A program made the position numbers and the translations under genes. Shown here piece after piece: positions 16,976 through 26,392 of a DNA stretch of 64,000 nucleotides. Source of the DNA: Leifsonia virtsii (GTDB lineage: Bacteria; Actinomycetota; Actinomycetes; Actinomycetales; Microbacteriaceae); contig NZ_JAROCB010000003.1 in the NCBI RefSeq assembly GCF_030433675.1, forward strand, positions 1-64,000, written 5' to 3'. Under the pieces are notes generated by a model, which worked only from the letters and a program-made list of their open reading frames with translations, was not told the origin of the DNA and did not search any database. The first letter of the stretch is position 1. The number at the start of each line of letters is the position of its first letter.

Positions 16976-18126
16976 TACTTGCCGGGGACCTTCTGGGCCC
17001 AGGCCTTGTTCATGTCGGACGCCACGGTGGCGAAGTACGCCGGCCGCAGGTGCGCGATGTCGGCATCCTTGAACAGGGTCTGCACCGAGGCGGGCAGCTT
17101 GTCGAGCGAGATCACCGGGTAGCCGGAGATGCTGTCGGAGACGAGCGTCTGCGCCGCCGGGCTGAGCAGCCAGGAGGCGAGCTTCTCGGCGCCGGCCTGG
17201 CGGGGGGAGGCGGACGGGATGCCGAGGTAGCTCGCACCGCCGGTCAGCGACGGGTCCGAGATCTGGGTGTAGGCGATGTTCGCCGGGATCTGGCCGTTCT
17301 TGTGGCCGGTGACGAACTGGTCGCTCCACACCGGGGCCATCGAGATCTGACCGCTGGAGAGCAGGTCGAGCACCTGGTTGTTCCCGTTCGGGTAGACGCC
17401 CTTCTGGTACACGTACGGGTTCAGGCCGGCGAGGGTCGCGAAGCCCTTGTCCCACGAGGTCTCGACGCTCGGGTCGGTGCCGGTGACGAGCTTGGTGCGG
17501 TCAGAGGCGGAGACGTTCTGGTCGAGCACGGTGGTGACGAACGACTGGCCGCTGCCGCCGGTGTCCGGGGAGTTGTAGGTGAACTTGCCGGGGTTCGCCT
17601 TGATCCACGCGAGCAGGTCGGCGAGGGTCTTCGGCGGGGTCGGCACGGTCTTGGTGTCGTACGCGAGCACGACGCTCGAACCGCGGTAGGGGATGCCGCC
17701 CTTGCCGCCCGCCGCGACGAGGTCGGCCGGGACGTCCTTCAGGCCGGGGACTGTGATGGGTGAGACCTTGGTCAGGAGTCCGGAGGCCGCGACCTGCGAG
17801 ACGAAACCGGCATCGACGAGGTCATAGCCCGGGTCCTTCTTCTGCAGGGTGGCCGCGGTCAGCTTGGCGACGGTCTGCTGGTCGTGCAGGCCGTGGAGGT
17901 CGAAGTCGACCGAGACGGTGTAGCCGGGGTTGTCCTTCTCGAAGGCGGGGATCAGCGTCTTCTGCCAGAGGTCCTGGATGTTGGTGTCCGCGCTGAGGAA
18001 GACGGTGAGCTTCTTGTCGGCGCCGTCGCTTGCGGAGGCGGCGGAACTGCTCTGCGCGCAGCCGGCGAGAGCGAGCCCGGCGGCGGTGACGACCGCGAGC
18101 GAGGCGAACAGGCGGGTGGATTTCAC
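16975..18126 (-). CDS. Extracellular solute-binding lipoprotein
   Basis: 383 residues, with an N-terminal lipoprotein signal and lipobox LALAGC (Cys23). The mature part is a type 2 periplasmic-binding fold of family 1 (LTVFLSADTNIQDLWQKTL, then GIPYRGSSVVLAYD, SGQISMAPVWSDQ). It is the first gene of the importer operon. The operon content (GDPD plus IMPase-like enzyme) points to a glycerophosphodiester such as glycerophosphoinositol as substrate, but the binding pocket cannot be read from sequence. Confidence 0.88.
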   Translation of the reverse strand: MKSTRLFASLAVVTAAGLALAGCAQSSSAASASDGADKKLTVFLSADTNIQDLWQKTLIPAFEKDNPGYTVSVDFDLHGLHDQQTVAKLTAATLQKKDPGYDLVDAGFVSQVAASGLLTKVSPITVPGLKDVPADLVAAGGKGGIPYRGSSVVLAYDTKTVPTPPKTLADLLAWIKANPGKFTYNSPDTGGSGQSFVTTVLDQNVSASDRTKLVTGTDPSVETSWDKGFATLAGLNPYVYQKGVYPNGNNQVLDLLSSGQISMAPVWSDQFVTGHKNGQIPANIAYTQISDPSLTGGASYLGIPSASPRQAGAEKLASWLLSPAAQTLVSDSISGYPVISLDKLPASVQTLFKDADIAHLRPAYFATVASDMNKAWAQKVPGK

Positions 18127-18237
18127 GTGAGCGCTCCTGTGGTGGGAGGGGTGATGGGGGAGGTTGCCCGGCCGTTCGGGGCGAGCGGTTTCACGCTAAC
18201 CGCGCCGCACGTTTCTGGCGATACCAGCGAGAGAGCT

Positions 18238-18282
18238 TTCAAATGAGCGCCGGATACTGTTCATTCCGCGTTCATATGAGCG
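18238..18282. promoter_or_regulatory. Two TTCA(A/T)ATGAGCG boxes, candidate DeoR operator
   Basis: TTCAAATGAGCG at 18238-18249 and TTCATATGAGCG at 18271-18282 differ by one base and start 33 bp (three helical turns) apart. A further TTCATTCCG sits between them. They lie between the divergent importer operon and the DeoR gene, so they are good candidates for the DeoR binding sites controlling both. Confidence 0.55.
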
Positions 18283-18328
18283 AGAATGAGCACCGCCACG
18301 CTGGGACCATCCACCGGAAAGGGGTGCC

Positions 18329-19081
18329 ATGCTGACCCATCAGCGCGAAACCGCCATCGTCGAGCGCGTGCAGCAGGCGGGCAGCGTGACCGTCGAGGAG
18401 CTGTCCCGGCTGCTCGAGGTCAGCGGCACCACCATCCGGCGCGACCTGGAGCGGCTGGAGCTCGCAGGCAGCCTCCGGCGGGTGCACGGCGGAGCGACGC
18501 TCGCCGAGGCGGCGGACGACGATCTGACCGACCACGACCCGGATGCGGCGGAGAAGCGGGTCATCGCCGTCGCGACCGCCGGGCTCATCCAAGACGGCGA
18601 CGTCGTGCTGCTCGACATCGGCCACACCACGCTCGCGGTCGCGCGGCTGCTGCGCGACCGGCCGGTGACGATCGTCACCAACAACCTGTGGATCCTGCGC
18701 GTGCTCGGCGACGACCCGGCCTGCACGCTCATCCTGCTCGGCGGCGCCGTCGGGTCGAAGCCGGGCACCGTGTCCGGCCCGCTGACGGAGCAGATGCTCG
18801 CCCTCATCCACGCCGACGTCGCCGTCATCAGCAGCGGAGGCGTCCGTCCCGACGGCTCGGTCGTCACCGACCTGAACCAGGAGGCCGGGATCAAGCACAG
18901 GATGCGGCGGGCGGCCGACCGCAGCATCCTCGTCGCCACCTCGCTGAAGTTCCCGGGAGAGGGCGCCTACCGCATCGCGTCCCTCGACGACTTCGACACG
19001 ATCGTCACGACGCCCGGCTCGGGCGCGGCGACGCTGGAGGCCGCGGTCCGCGGCGGCACGACGATCGTGCTGGCGGAGTAG
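18329..19081 (+). CDS. DeoR/GlpR-family transcriptional regulator
   Basis: 250 residues. Residues 5-60 form the DeoR helix-turn-helix (VTVEELSRLLEVSGTTIRRD), followed by RVHGGATL and a sugar-phosphate-sensing domain with VVLLDIGHTTLAVARLL, IVTNNLWIL and LLGGAV. Family members sense phosphorylated sugars or polyols. The gene diverges from the importer operon and is probably its repressor, responding to a product such as glycerol- or inositol-phosphate (inference). Confidence 0.88.
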   Translation: MLTHQRETAIVERVQQAGSVTVEELSRLLEVSGTTIRRDLERLELAGSLRRVHGGATLAEAADDDLTDHDPDAAEKRVIAVATAGLIQDGDVVLLDIGHTTLAVARLLRDRPVTIVTNNLWILRVLGDDPACTLILLGGAVGSKPGTVSGPLTEQMLALIHADVAVISSGGVRPDGSVVTDLNQEAGIKHRMRRAADRSILVATSLKFPGEGAYRIASLDDFDTIVTTPGSGAATLEAAVRGGTTIVLAE

Positions 19082-19105
19082 CGGAGCCCTCTCCCGGAAA
19101 GCGCC

Positions 19106-19864
19106 CTAGATGGCGGACCAGCCGCCGTCCGACGCGAGCACGACGCCCGAGATGTTCGCGGAGTCGTCACTGAGCAGCCAGGTGATCGCCGCGGCGAGCT
19201 GCTCCGGCTGCGCCACCGAGCCGACATTGGTCTGCATGATCGGACCGAGGCGCTCGCCCGCGAGCTGGGACTTGAACGACCCGTCCACATTGGTGGCGAC
19301 CGCGCCCGGCGCCACGGCGTTGGTGCGGACCCCGTTGGGCGCGTAGAAGACGCTCGTGCTCTTGGTGAGGCCGATGACCGCGTGCTTCGAGGCGGTGTAG
19401 GCCGCGCCCGCGGTCGAGCCGCGCAGTCCGGCCTCGGAGGCCACGTTCACGATGGAGCCGCTGCCCGCCTCCAGCATGAGCGGCAGGACGGCGCGGGTGA
19501 GTCGCATGATCGCGGTCACGTTGATGAGGAAGACGCGGTCCCAGGTGGCGTCGTCGACCTCCGCGGGCGGGAGGAAGCCGTCCATGATGCCGGCGACGTT
19601 GGCGAGCGCCTCCACCCGGCCGCCGGTCGCGGCGATCACCTCCGCGATGGCATCCTCGGACGAGATGTCGCCCGCGACGGTGACGATGTCGAGGTCCGGG
19701 TGCTCGTCGGTGAGAGCTGTGAGGCGCTCTGGCGAGATGTCGCTCGCGATCACCCGTGCGCCCTCCTCGGCGAGGCGGAGGGCGGTGGACTTGCCGATGC
19801 CGGACCCTGCGCCGGTGACGATCGCGGTCTTGCCGGCGAAGCGTCCGGTCCCGTTGCTGCTCAT
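19106..19864 (-). CDS. Short-chain dehydrogenase/reductase
   Basis: 252 residues with cofactor motif TGAGSGIG near residue 18, LANVAGIM, and catalytic Ser-Tyr-Lys in VNVASEAG and YTASKHAV. ASDIS after the second strand suggests NAD(H) preference. ATG 19864 has AAGGAG nine bases upstream; the open frame extends further only because of high GC. It diverges from a TetR gene whose candidate operator lies in between, so TetR control is likely. Substrate unknown. Confidence 0.9.
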   Translation of the reverse strand: MSSNGTGRFAGKTAIVTGAGSGIGKSTALRLAEEGARVIASDISPERLTALTDEHPDLDIVTVAGDISSEDAIAEVIAATGGRVEALANVAGIMDGFLPPAEVDDATWDRVFLINVTAIMRLTRAVLPLMLEAGSGSIVNVASEAGLRGSTAGAAYTASKHAVIGLTKSTSVFYAPNGVRTNAVAPGAVATNVDGSFKSQLAGERLGPIMQTNVGSVAQPEQLAAAITWLLSDDSANISGVVLASDGGWSAI

Positions 19865-19931
19865 GCTGCTGTACTCCTTGTCGATGACATCTTCGGCGCT
19901 CGGTCGGGCGTCGAGACCATTAATAGCAGTG

Positions 19932-19949
19932 AGTGCCATAATTGGCACT
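19932..19949. promoter_or_regulatory. Palindrome AGTGCCA-N4-TGGCACT, candidate TetR operator
   Basis: Two perfect 7-bp arms around TAAT. It ends one base before the GTG start of the TetR gene and 68 bp upstream of the divergent dehydrogenase. Position and symmetry fit an autoregulatory TetR site. Confidence 0.65.
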
Positions 19950-20558
19950 GTGAATTCACCGGAGGCCGCGGAGACACGTCGGCGCAGGGGGCGGCCGGCC
20001 GCCGGAGATCCGGAGCGGGTCGCCCTGCTCGCCCTCCGGCGCTTCGCGTCGCACGGGTACGAGTCGACGACGATGGAGGCCGTCGCCGACCTCGCCGGCA
20101 TCGGCCGCCGTACGCTCTTCCGCTACTTCCCGTCGAAGCCCGACCTCGTCTGGGGCGGGATGGAGCCGGTCGTCGAACGGATGCACCGGGTGCTCGACTC
20201 CCCCGGCGCTGACGAGAGCACCCGCGACGTGATCGCCCGCGCCATGTCCGAGTCGCTCGACCTCGACCCGGACACCCTCGAGGCCACGCGACTGCGCCTC
20301 CGGCTGATGGCCTCCGACCCGGCGCTGATCGCGTTCGGCGTCCTGCGGCTGACGGCGAGCCGGGACCTCCTCGCTGAGTTCCTCGGCCGCAGGCTCGGGG
20401 CCGACGCCTCCGAACTGCGGGTCCGCGTCGTCGCCGACGCGATCAGCTCGGCGAACTTCTCGGCGCTCCTCTGGTGGGCGACCAACCGCGACGACGACGA
20501 CCCGGCCGCGGCGTCGGTCGAGGCCCTGGACGCGCTCCTCGGCCTCCACCTGCCGTAG
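19950..20558 (+). CDS. TetR-family transcriptional regulator
   Basis: 202 residues. Residues 15-60 carry the TetR HTH: ALRRFASHGYESTTMEAVAD, then GIGRRTLFRYFPSKPDL. The C-terminal half is a helical ligand domain (MftR/Rv-type length). GTG 19950 is chosen since it directly follows the palindrome and begins a compact frame; an upstream extension would be antisense to the dehydrogenase. A leaderless transcript is possible because the operator abuts the start. Confidence 0.85.
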   Translation: MNSPEAAETRRRRGRPAAGDPERVALLALRRFASHGYESTTMEAVADLAGIGRRTLFRYFPSKPDLVWGGMEPVVERMHRVLDSPGADESTRDVIARAMSESLDLDPDTLEATRLRLRLMASDPALIAFGVLRLTASRDLLAEFLGRRLGADASELRVRVVADAISSANFSALLWWATNRDDDDPAAASVEALDALLGLHLP

Positions 20559-20574
20559 CCCGGCCGGCCCGCAT

Positions 20575-20615
20575 CCGTCGGAGATTCGGCCGGATCGGGT
20601 TCGAATCTCCGACGG
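20575..20615. terminator. 14-bp perfect hairpin downstream of TetR gene
   Basis: CCGTCGGAGATTCG (20575-20588), a 13-base loop, then CGAATCTCCGACGG (20602-20615). It starts 17 bases after the TetR stop. There is no U tract, common for actinobacterial terminators. A third, partial copy GGAGATTCGAACG follows at about 20631. Confidence 0.5.
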
Positions 20616-20838
20616 AAGTCGGCCCGGCAGGAGATTCGAACGTTCGATCGCTCACCAGGCTCGGTGAGCGGTTCCGGAAATCTCGTCACAAACGGGCGGC
20701 GCCGCCGGTCGTAGCCTTCGAAGCATCCGGTCGAGCCGTGAGGTAAGAGCGGGAACACTGGGTTTCAGGCGGCCCCTCTCCCCCGATGGGTTGCGCCAAG
20801 CAGACCACGGCTGGTCCCACCCGCCGCCGGGCTCGCGG

Positions 20839-21522
20839 TCAGTACTCGATCCTGCCCGTACGGTCCCAGAACTCCCCGGTGGGACCGTCGGCCGCGATCG
20901 TCGCGAGCATCACGGTCGCGTCCGTGCCCTCGGTCACGGTCTGGTGCCCGCTGTGCGCGTTGAAGGCGGTCGCGGTGTACCCGGGGTCGCTCGCGTTGAT
21001 GCGGAACGCGGGCAGGTTCTTCGCGTACTGCACGGTGAGGGCGATCACCGCCGCCTTCGAGGCGGCGTACGGGACGCTCCCGACCGGGAACTCGTCGCGA
21101 CCCGGAGTCGTCAGCCAGCGCGGCCAGCCGACGCCCGAGGCGACGTTGACGATCACGGGATGCTCGGAGCGGCGCAGCAACGGAAGCGCCGCCTGGGTGG
21201 TGCGCACGATGCCGAGGACGTTCGTGTCGAGGGTGGTGAGCACGTCGTCGGCGTCGAGGTCGTCGATCGCTGCCGCCAGGGGCCCGAGGACGCCTGCGTT
21301 GTTGACGAGCACGTCCAGTCGGTCGAGGGACTCGAACGCGGCATCGACGCTGGACTGGTCGGTGACGTCCAGCTGCACGGGGAGGGCGCCCAGCGCTCGT
21401 GCGGCATCGCCGTCGGCGAGATCGCGCATCCCGACGTGGACGGTGTGGCCGGCTTCGAGGAGGCGGCGGGCGGTCTCCAGGCCGAGACTCCGGTTGCCGC
21501 CTGTGATGAGTGTCGTTGTCAT
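20839..21522 (-). CDS. Short-chain dehydrogenase, C-factor-like
   Basis: 227 residues with ITGGNRSLG cofactor motif, LVNNAGVLG, and Ser-Tyr-Lys in VNVASGVG and YAASKAAV. The basic residue in GMRDLADG after strand 2 suits NADP(H). The protein is short and ends soon after the substrate loop, as in many 'SDR, C-factor' type enzymes. It diverges from an XRE/MmyB regulator, which probably controls it. Confidence 0.88.
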   Translation of the reverse strand: MTTTLITGGNRSLGLETARRLLEAGHTVHVGMRDLADGDAARALGALPVQLDVTDQSSVDAAFESLDRLDVLVNNAGVLGPLAAAIDDLDADDVLTTLDTNVLGIVRTTQAALPLLRRSEHPVIVNVASGVGWPRWLTTPGRDEFPVGSVPYAASKAAVIALTVQYAKNLPAFRINASDPGYTATAFNAHSGHQTVTEGTDATVMLATIAADGPTGEFWDRTGRIEY

Positions 21523-21538
21523 GCCCTCATCCTGGGCG

Positions 21539-21556
21539 GGGAGGCCGGCGCCTCCC
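21539..21556. promoter_or_regulatory. GGGAGGC-N4-GCCTCCC palindrome between divergent genes
   Basis: Perfect 7-bp arms separated by CGGC, located 17 bp from the dehydrogenase start and about 70 bp before the XRE gene. Candidate operator of the XRE regulator; GC-rich symmetry can arise by chance. Confidence 0.4.
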
Positions 21557-21623
21557 AGGCCTCGGCGTTCAGGGGGACTGCGAGTACCACCCGGGCCCAG
21601 GCGACCGGACGTATGCTTCCCGG

Positions 21624-22478
21624 ATGAGCGAGTTCGCGGCCGTCCTCCGTGCGTGGCGCAACCGCGTCGATCCCGCCGAGGTCGGCCTCCCTGCCGGTGC
21701 CGGCCGCCGCACGCCGGGACTGCGCCGAGAGGAGCTCGCCGCCCTGGCGGGCGTCAGCGTCGACTACATCGTGCGGCTGGAGCAGGGGCGCGCGTCCAAC
21801 CCCTCATCGCAGTTGCTCGCAGCCCTGGCCCGCGCTCTGCGCCTCACCGAGCAGGAGCGGGACCACCTGTTCCGCGTGGCCGGCGCCGCACCGCCCTCGC
21901 CGGGAATCGTCCCCCGGCACGTGACCCCGGGCGTGCAGCGGATCCTCGATCGCATCGGCGACGTGCCGCTCGCGGTCTTCACCGCCACGTGGGACATCAT
22001 GCTATGGAACCCGCTCTGGGCAGCCCTCACGGGTGACCCGGGCGAGAAGTCGGGGATGGAGAGCAACCTCGCGTGGCGGCACTTCCTGGCCGGTCAGGAA
22101 GAGATCGAGTTCGACGCGGTGCACGCCGAGGAGTTCTCCAGCGATCTCGTCGCCGACCTCCGCGCCGCCTCAGGTCGCTACCCCCGCGACCCCGCCCTCC
22201 GCGAGCTGGTCGCGCGACTGCGCGCCGCCTCCCCGGAATTCGAGCGACGGTGGGGAGAGACGCGGGTCGCAGAGCATCGGGCCAGCCGCAAGACCCTGAC
22301 GGCGACACCCGTCGGGCCGGTCACCGTCGACTGCGATGTGCTGAGCGTCCCCGGGAGCGATCTGCGGATCGTCGTGTACACGGCCGCTCCCGGCAGCGAC
22401 GATGCCGCAAAGCTCGAGCTGTTGCGCGTCACCGGGACCGAGTGGTTCGCGGCGACCGAGGTCGCGCGCGGCCGCTGA
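21624..22478 (+). CDS. XRE regulator with MmyB-like ligand domain
   Basis: 284 residues. Residues 25-80 form the helix-turn-helix (RRTPGLRREELAALAGVSVD, then LEQGRASNPS). Residues 105-270 are an MmyB-like PAS/ligand domain with VFTATWDIMLWNPLWAALTG and a C-terminal DLRIVVYTAAPGS strand. MmyB domains of actinobacterial regulators are reported to bind fatty-acid-like ligands. It is divergent from the short-chain dehydrogenase, a very common actinobacterial pairing. Confidence 0.88.
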   Translation: MSEFAAVLRAWRNRVDPAEVGLPAGAGRRTPGLRREELAALAGVSVDYIVRLEQGRASNPSSQLLAALARALRLTEQERDHLFRVAGAAPPSPGIVPRHVTPGVQRILDRIGDVPLAVFTATWDIMLWNPLWAALTGDPGEKSGMESNLAWRHFLAGQEEIEFDAVHAEEFSSDLVADLRAASGRYPRDPALRELVARLRAASPEFERRWGETRVAEHRASRKTLTATPVGPVTVDCDVLSVPGSDLRIVVYTAAPGSDDAAKLELLRVTGTEWFAATEVARGR

Positions 22479-22502
22479 GCGGCTCCGTCGGGGGCGTTCG
22501 AT

Positions 22503-22531
22503 CGCTCTGCGGAGGGCGTGGGATTCGAACT
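22503..22531 (-). repeat. tRNA 3'-end fragment, candidate attachment-site remnant
   Basis: Read on the minus strand this gives TTCGAATCCCACGCCCTCCG, followed by CA: a T loop, T-stem 3' half, seven-base acceptor strand and G discriminator, as at the 3' end of a tRNA-Ser-like gene. The expected T-stem 5' half is absent and no matching acceptor GGAGGGC follows within 100 bases, so it is a fragment, typical of an att site left by insertion. Confidence 0.6.
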
Positions 22532-23180
22532 CTAGCCACGGCCCGCTTAACCCCCGCACCACTGCGAAAGTCTGCGGAAAGTCGGCTTCATGGAGTGCTC
22601 AAGAACGTTACCCGATGCGCTTGGTTTTTCCTCAAATGTTGTCAAAGTGTTGTCACGCAAATCGGGCTCGCAGAACCGGCTGAGATCCGCCCCCGAGGTG
22701 ACCGCTCGGGCGACGTCAAGTAGGTTCCATGAGTTTGGAAATGCTTGATCTGGCTTCAGTGGAGGATGCATCAGCAAATGCTGCTCGTCCGCACCATGCA
22801 AACTGTCATAGCGACCGGTATCAGGTAACGTTTTTGAAGGTTTTCTGCCGCCGGGTAGATATGCCACGCCTTCGGCACCAGCCCGGATGCAATCCCGACG
22901 TTTGGCTAGTCTCTCTTGAGCCGCGGAGATAGCGTCGCCGTAGATAGTCGCTTGGCGTAGCCTGCAGGTAGCGCAGCAGAAGAGCATGCCGGACCACAAC
23001 ATGGTGGACGGCCGAATGTATTCCCGCCGCGCGGGCCCCGGATGCCCGAGTCCGGAGCTCCAGCCAGTGCGAGCCGAAAGCGGCCTTGGACAACTTGCAC
23101 TGATCCAGTCACGGCGGGAGCTTCTCATCTAGCACTCGCACCTCACGGCGTTTCGTGAACCGAATCAGCGGTCCGTCCGG
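22532..23180. other. Gene-poor junction region
   Basis: About 650 bases with no gene I can support. A 193-codon frame on the minus strand (22547-23128) has no start context or recognisable motif. The region is less GC-rich than either side and probably contains decayed element-end DNA. Confidence 0.4.
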
Positions 23181-24337
<1,157 letters not shown>

Positions 24338-24341
<4 letters not shown>

Positions 24342-24712
24342 GCTGTCGCCTCGTCGGATTCGGTCTGGTTGTGGTGGTGCCGGGGGCTGCCGCCGAGGGC
24401 GTGTTCGGCTTGGAAGATGGCGTCCGTTACCAGCTGTCGGGCGTGCTCGTTAGCCAGCTGGTAAAACACGCGGGTGCCTTCCTGCCGGGTGGAAACAATC
24501 CGGGCGAGGCGGAGTTTGGCCAGGTGTTGGGAGACTGAAGCGGGTGTCTTGTCCAGGATGTCGGCGAGATGGTTGACCGAGAGTTCCTGGTCGCGGAGAG
24601 CGAGAATGATCCGCACCCGGGTGGCATCGGCGAGCATGCCGAACACTTCCACGGCCAACTCGACGTACTGGCTATCGGGCAAGCGCCCACATATCGCGTT
24701 ATCTGCATCCAT
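24338..24712 (-). CDS. ArsR/SmtB-family metal-responsive repressor
   Basis: 124 residues with winged helix LSVNHLADILDKTPASVSQH and wing VSTRQEGTRVFYQL. There is no CxC on helix 3; candidate metal residues are in the last helix and tail (AEHALGG, RHHHN), as in zinc/nickel/cobalt sensors such as CzrA and NmtR. First gene of the operon with the CDF exporter, so it should derepress export when metal is in excess. Confidence 0.88.
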
Positions 24713-24720
24713 ACGCAGAT
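24701..24720. promoter_or_regulatory. ATCTGC-N8-GCAGAT inverted repeat over arsR start
   Basis: Perfect 6-bp arms; the arsR start codon lies in the spacer. Likely site for autoregulation by the ArsR protein, and it also lies upstream of the divergent small gene at 24796. Confidence 0.45.
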
Positions 24721-24795
24721 TATTCCATAGGTTGTCGGGACCGAGGTCACAGCGTCGCGTGAGAACCTGGCCGGGACGTCGATGGAGGAGAACTT

Positions 24796-25008
24796 ATGGC
24801 GCGCAGTCTGACGTGTAAGGCGTGTGGCGAGGTCATTGTGGGTGACACCGACGACGACTTTGTGGAGAACGCTCGAGAACATGCCCGCGGGCACGGCCAC
24901 GTGGGTCCGGCGCTGACGAGGGAGCACATTCTGGCCCGCTTCGAGCACAACCACTCAGGCGATCACGGCCATGACGGCCGCGACCGCTCGAACCCGCAGG
25001 CCGGCTAG
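24796..25008 (+). CDS. DUF1059 small protein
   Basis: 70 residues: LTCKACGEVIVGDTDDDFVE, then AREHARGHGH and HILARFEHNHSGDHGHDG. The CxxC and central HxxxHGH resemble DUF1059 proteins; the His-rich tail may bind metal. ATG 24796 follows GGAGGAG. It is divergent from arsR and its end overlaps the convergent Cys-rich gene by four bases. Confidence 0.7.
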   Translation: MARSLTCKACGEVIVGDTDDDFVENAREHARGHGHVGPALTREHILARFEHNHSGDHGHDGRDRSNPQAG

Positions 25009-25409
25009 AGGCTGGCGATGAGGTCGGCGCAGGCCCGTTCGCAGCGCCGGCAAACTTCGGCGCAAATGCGGCAGTGTTCGTGCATGCTGGCGTGCTTGTC
25101 ACATTCGTCTGCGCACGCACCACAGGCCGCTCGGCACGATTCGAGTGCCGCTCGGGTGACGTTTGCGTCGTAGCCGGTGTGTCGGGAAAGCACGTTGGCG
25201 GTGGCGGCGCAGTTGTCGGCGCAGTCGAGGTCGGTGCGCACGCACTTGACCAGGTCTGCGACCATCTCTTCGCTGAGACAGGCGTCCGCGCAAGCGGTAC
25301 AGGTTTGCGCACACTCGATGCACGCTTCGATGCACGCCACGAGCTTTTGCCGGTCGATGTCTCCGAGGTCGGCGGGGTAGCTGTCGAGCATTTGTTCAAC
25401 GGTGGACAT
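25005..25409 (-). CDS. Four-helix-bundle copper-storage protein (Csp-like)
   Basis: 134 residues with about 18 cysteines in CxxxC/CxxC spacing along helices (ACIEACIECAQTCTACADAC is the densest stretch). This matches the DUF326/Csp family, whose four-helix bundle stores many Cu(I) ions in its core. There is no signal peptide, so it is cytosolic (Csp3-like). AAGGAG precedes ATG 25409. It fits the copper genes further right but no CsoR box is seen in front of it. Confidence 0.88.
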   Translation of the reverse strand: MSTVEQMLDSYPADLGDIDRQKLVACIEACIECAQTCTACADACLSEEMVADLVKCVRTDLDCADNCAATANVLSRHTGYDANVTRAALESCRAACGACADECDKHASMHEHCRICAEVCRRCERACADLIASL

Positions 25410-25843
25410 AATGCTTCTCCTTCACGATCAGCAGCCCCCTGCACGGGCGAGAGTACGCCGAAAGTGCAAACGGCACGATCCGCACCCACGCGATTGGTTT
25501 CCGATCCATTGCGGGCATCAGAAATGAGGTGCAGACGCAAGGCTGCACCCACGTACCCCTAACGGCAACCGATCCCCGACAGACGGACCCTTTCCGAGCT
25601 GCAAGCCGCGATGCCCAGCAAGATGAACGCATCGGCCTGATCAGCGGTGTAGTTCGGGCGACGGTTCCACGAGCTTTGGGAAAAACCGGGCAAATGGATC
25701 ACTCAACTTCTTCCCACAATGCCCGCTCGCTCTTTTTCAGCATCGCTCCAGATCCTCTCCGGCAACCGCAACGCCAGCGGAGCGCGGGCGAAGCGACCGC
25801 TCAGGACCGTTTGCGAGAATGATCCTGATCGAGCTAGCAAGGG
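25410..25843. other. Intergenic stretch
   Basis: 434 bases between divergent genes. A 97-codon frame on the plus strand (25529-25822) has no homology signal or ribosome-binding site I trust. I see no repeat or operator here. Confidence 0.35.
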
Positions 25844-26272
25844 ATGAACATGATTCGCGTACACGATGCTAATGGGCATCCTCGCACGCGCGCGTTTCTG
25901 ATGGCATTGGCCATGTTGTTTGTCGCAGTTCTGGTGACCATGGCGTGGGTCCATTCAAGTCCTCGCCATGCCGTCGGCGGCTTCCCTGCGGATGCCGTAG
26001 TGGCGGCGCAGCCAAGCCCGGTTGACGCTGTGCATGACATGTCCGAAAGCCACAGTGACAATAGCTCCTCCGCGGAATCAGAGGACCATTCGTACCTCCG
26101 TTCTCGCCACAGCGACACACCTCTCCCCCTAGCCAACATGTTGGCCGCTCGAAGCGCCGCCACGGCGCCCATCGAGCTCAGGCACGTTCCGACGCGTACA
26201 CCCAATGAATGGCTAGTTGCTCCTCCGGACTGGTCTGTCGCAGTGGTCAAACTTTCAGTGAGTCGAACCTAG
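25844..26272 (+). CDS. Small single-pass envelope protein, DUF6153-like
   Basis: 142 residues. One membrane segment (FLMALAMLFVAVLVTMAWVH) is followed by a low-complexity exported part with His, Ser and Glu, and a C-terminal VAVVKLSVSRT. The layout and the LS-x-SRT ending match two other genes in this island (50944-51426 and, more loosely, 39166-39603). Function unknown; placement among copper genes suggests the envelope side of metal handling. Confidence 0.5.
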   Translation: MNMIRVHDANGHPRTRAFLMALAMLFVAVLVTMAWVHSSPRHAVGGFPADAVVAAQPSPVDAVHDMSESHSDNSSSAESEDHSYLRSRHSDTPLPLANMLAARSAATAPIELRHVPTRTPNEWLVAPPDWSVAVVKLSVSRT

Positions 26273-26392
26273 GAATCATCTTCCCGGGACCGTCGCGTCC
26301 CGATCCGATGTACCTACTTGCCGCCAGGTGCGGCATGTTCTCGCGCCATCCCCTGCGCGCCACGGTTCGCCGACTCATTGAAAGCCCCAACC

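Noticed and set aside
22547-23128. 193-codon minus-strand frame after the tRNA fragment
   Set aside because: No ribosome-binding site, signal, domain or sensible codon pattern; it also spans the att-like junction.
25529-25822. 97-codon plus-strand frame between the Cys-rich gene and the DUF6153-like gene
   Set aside because: No start context and no motif; likely chance.
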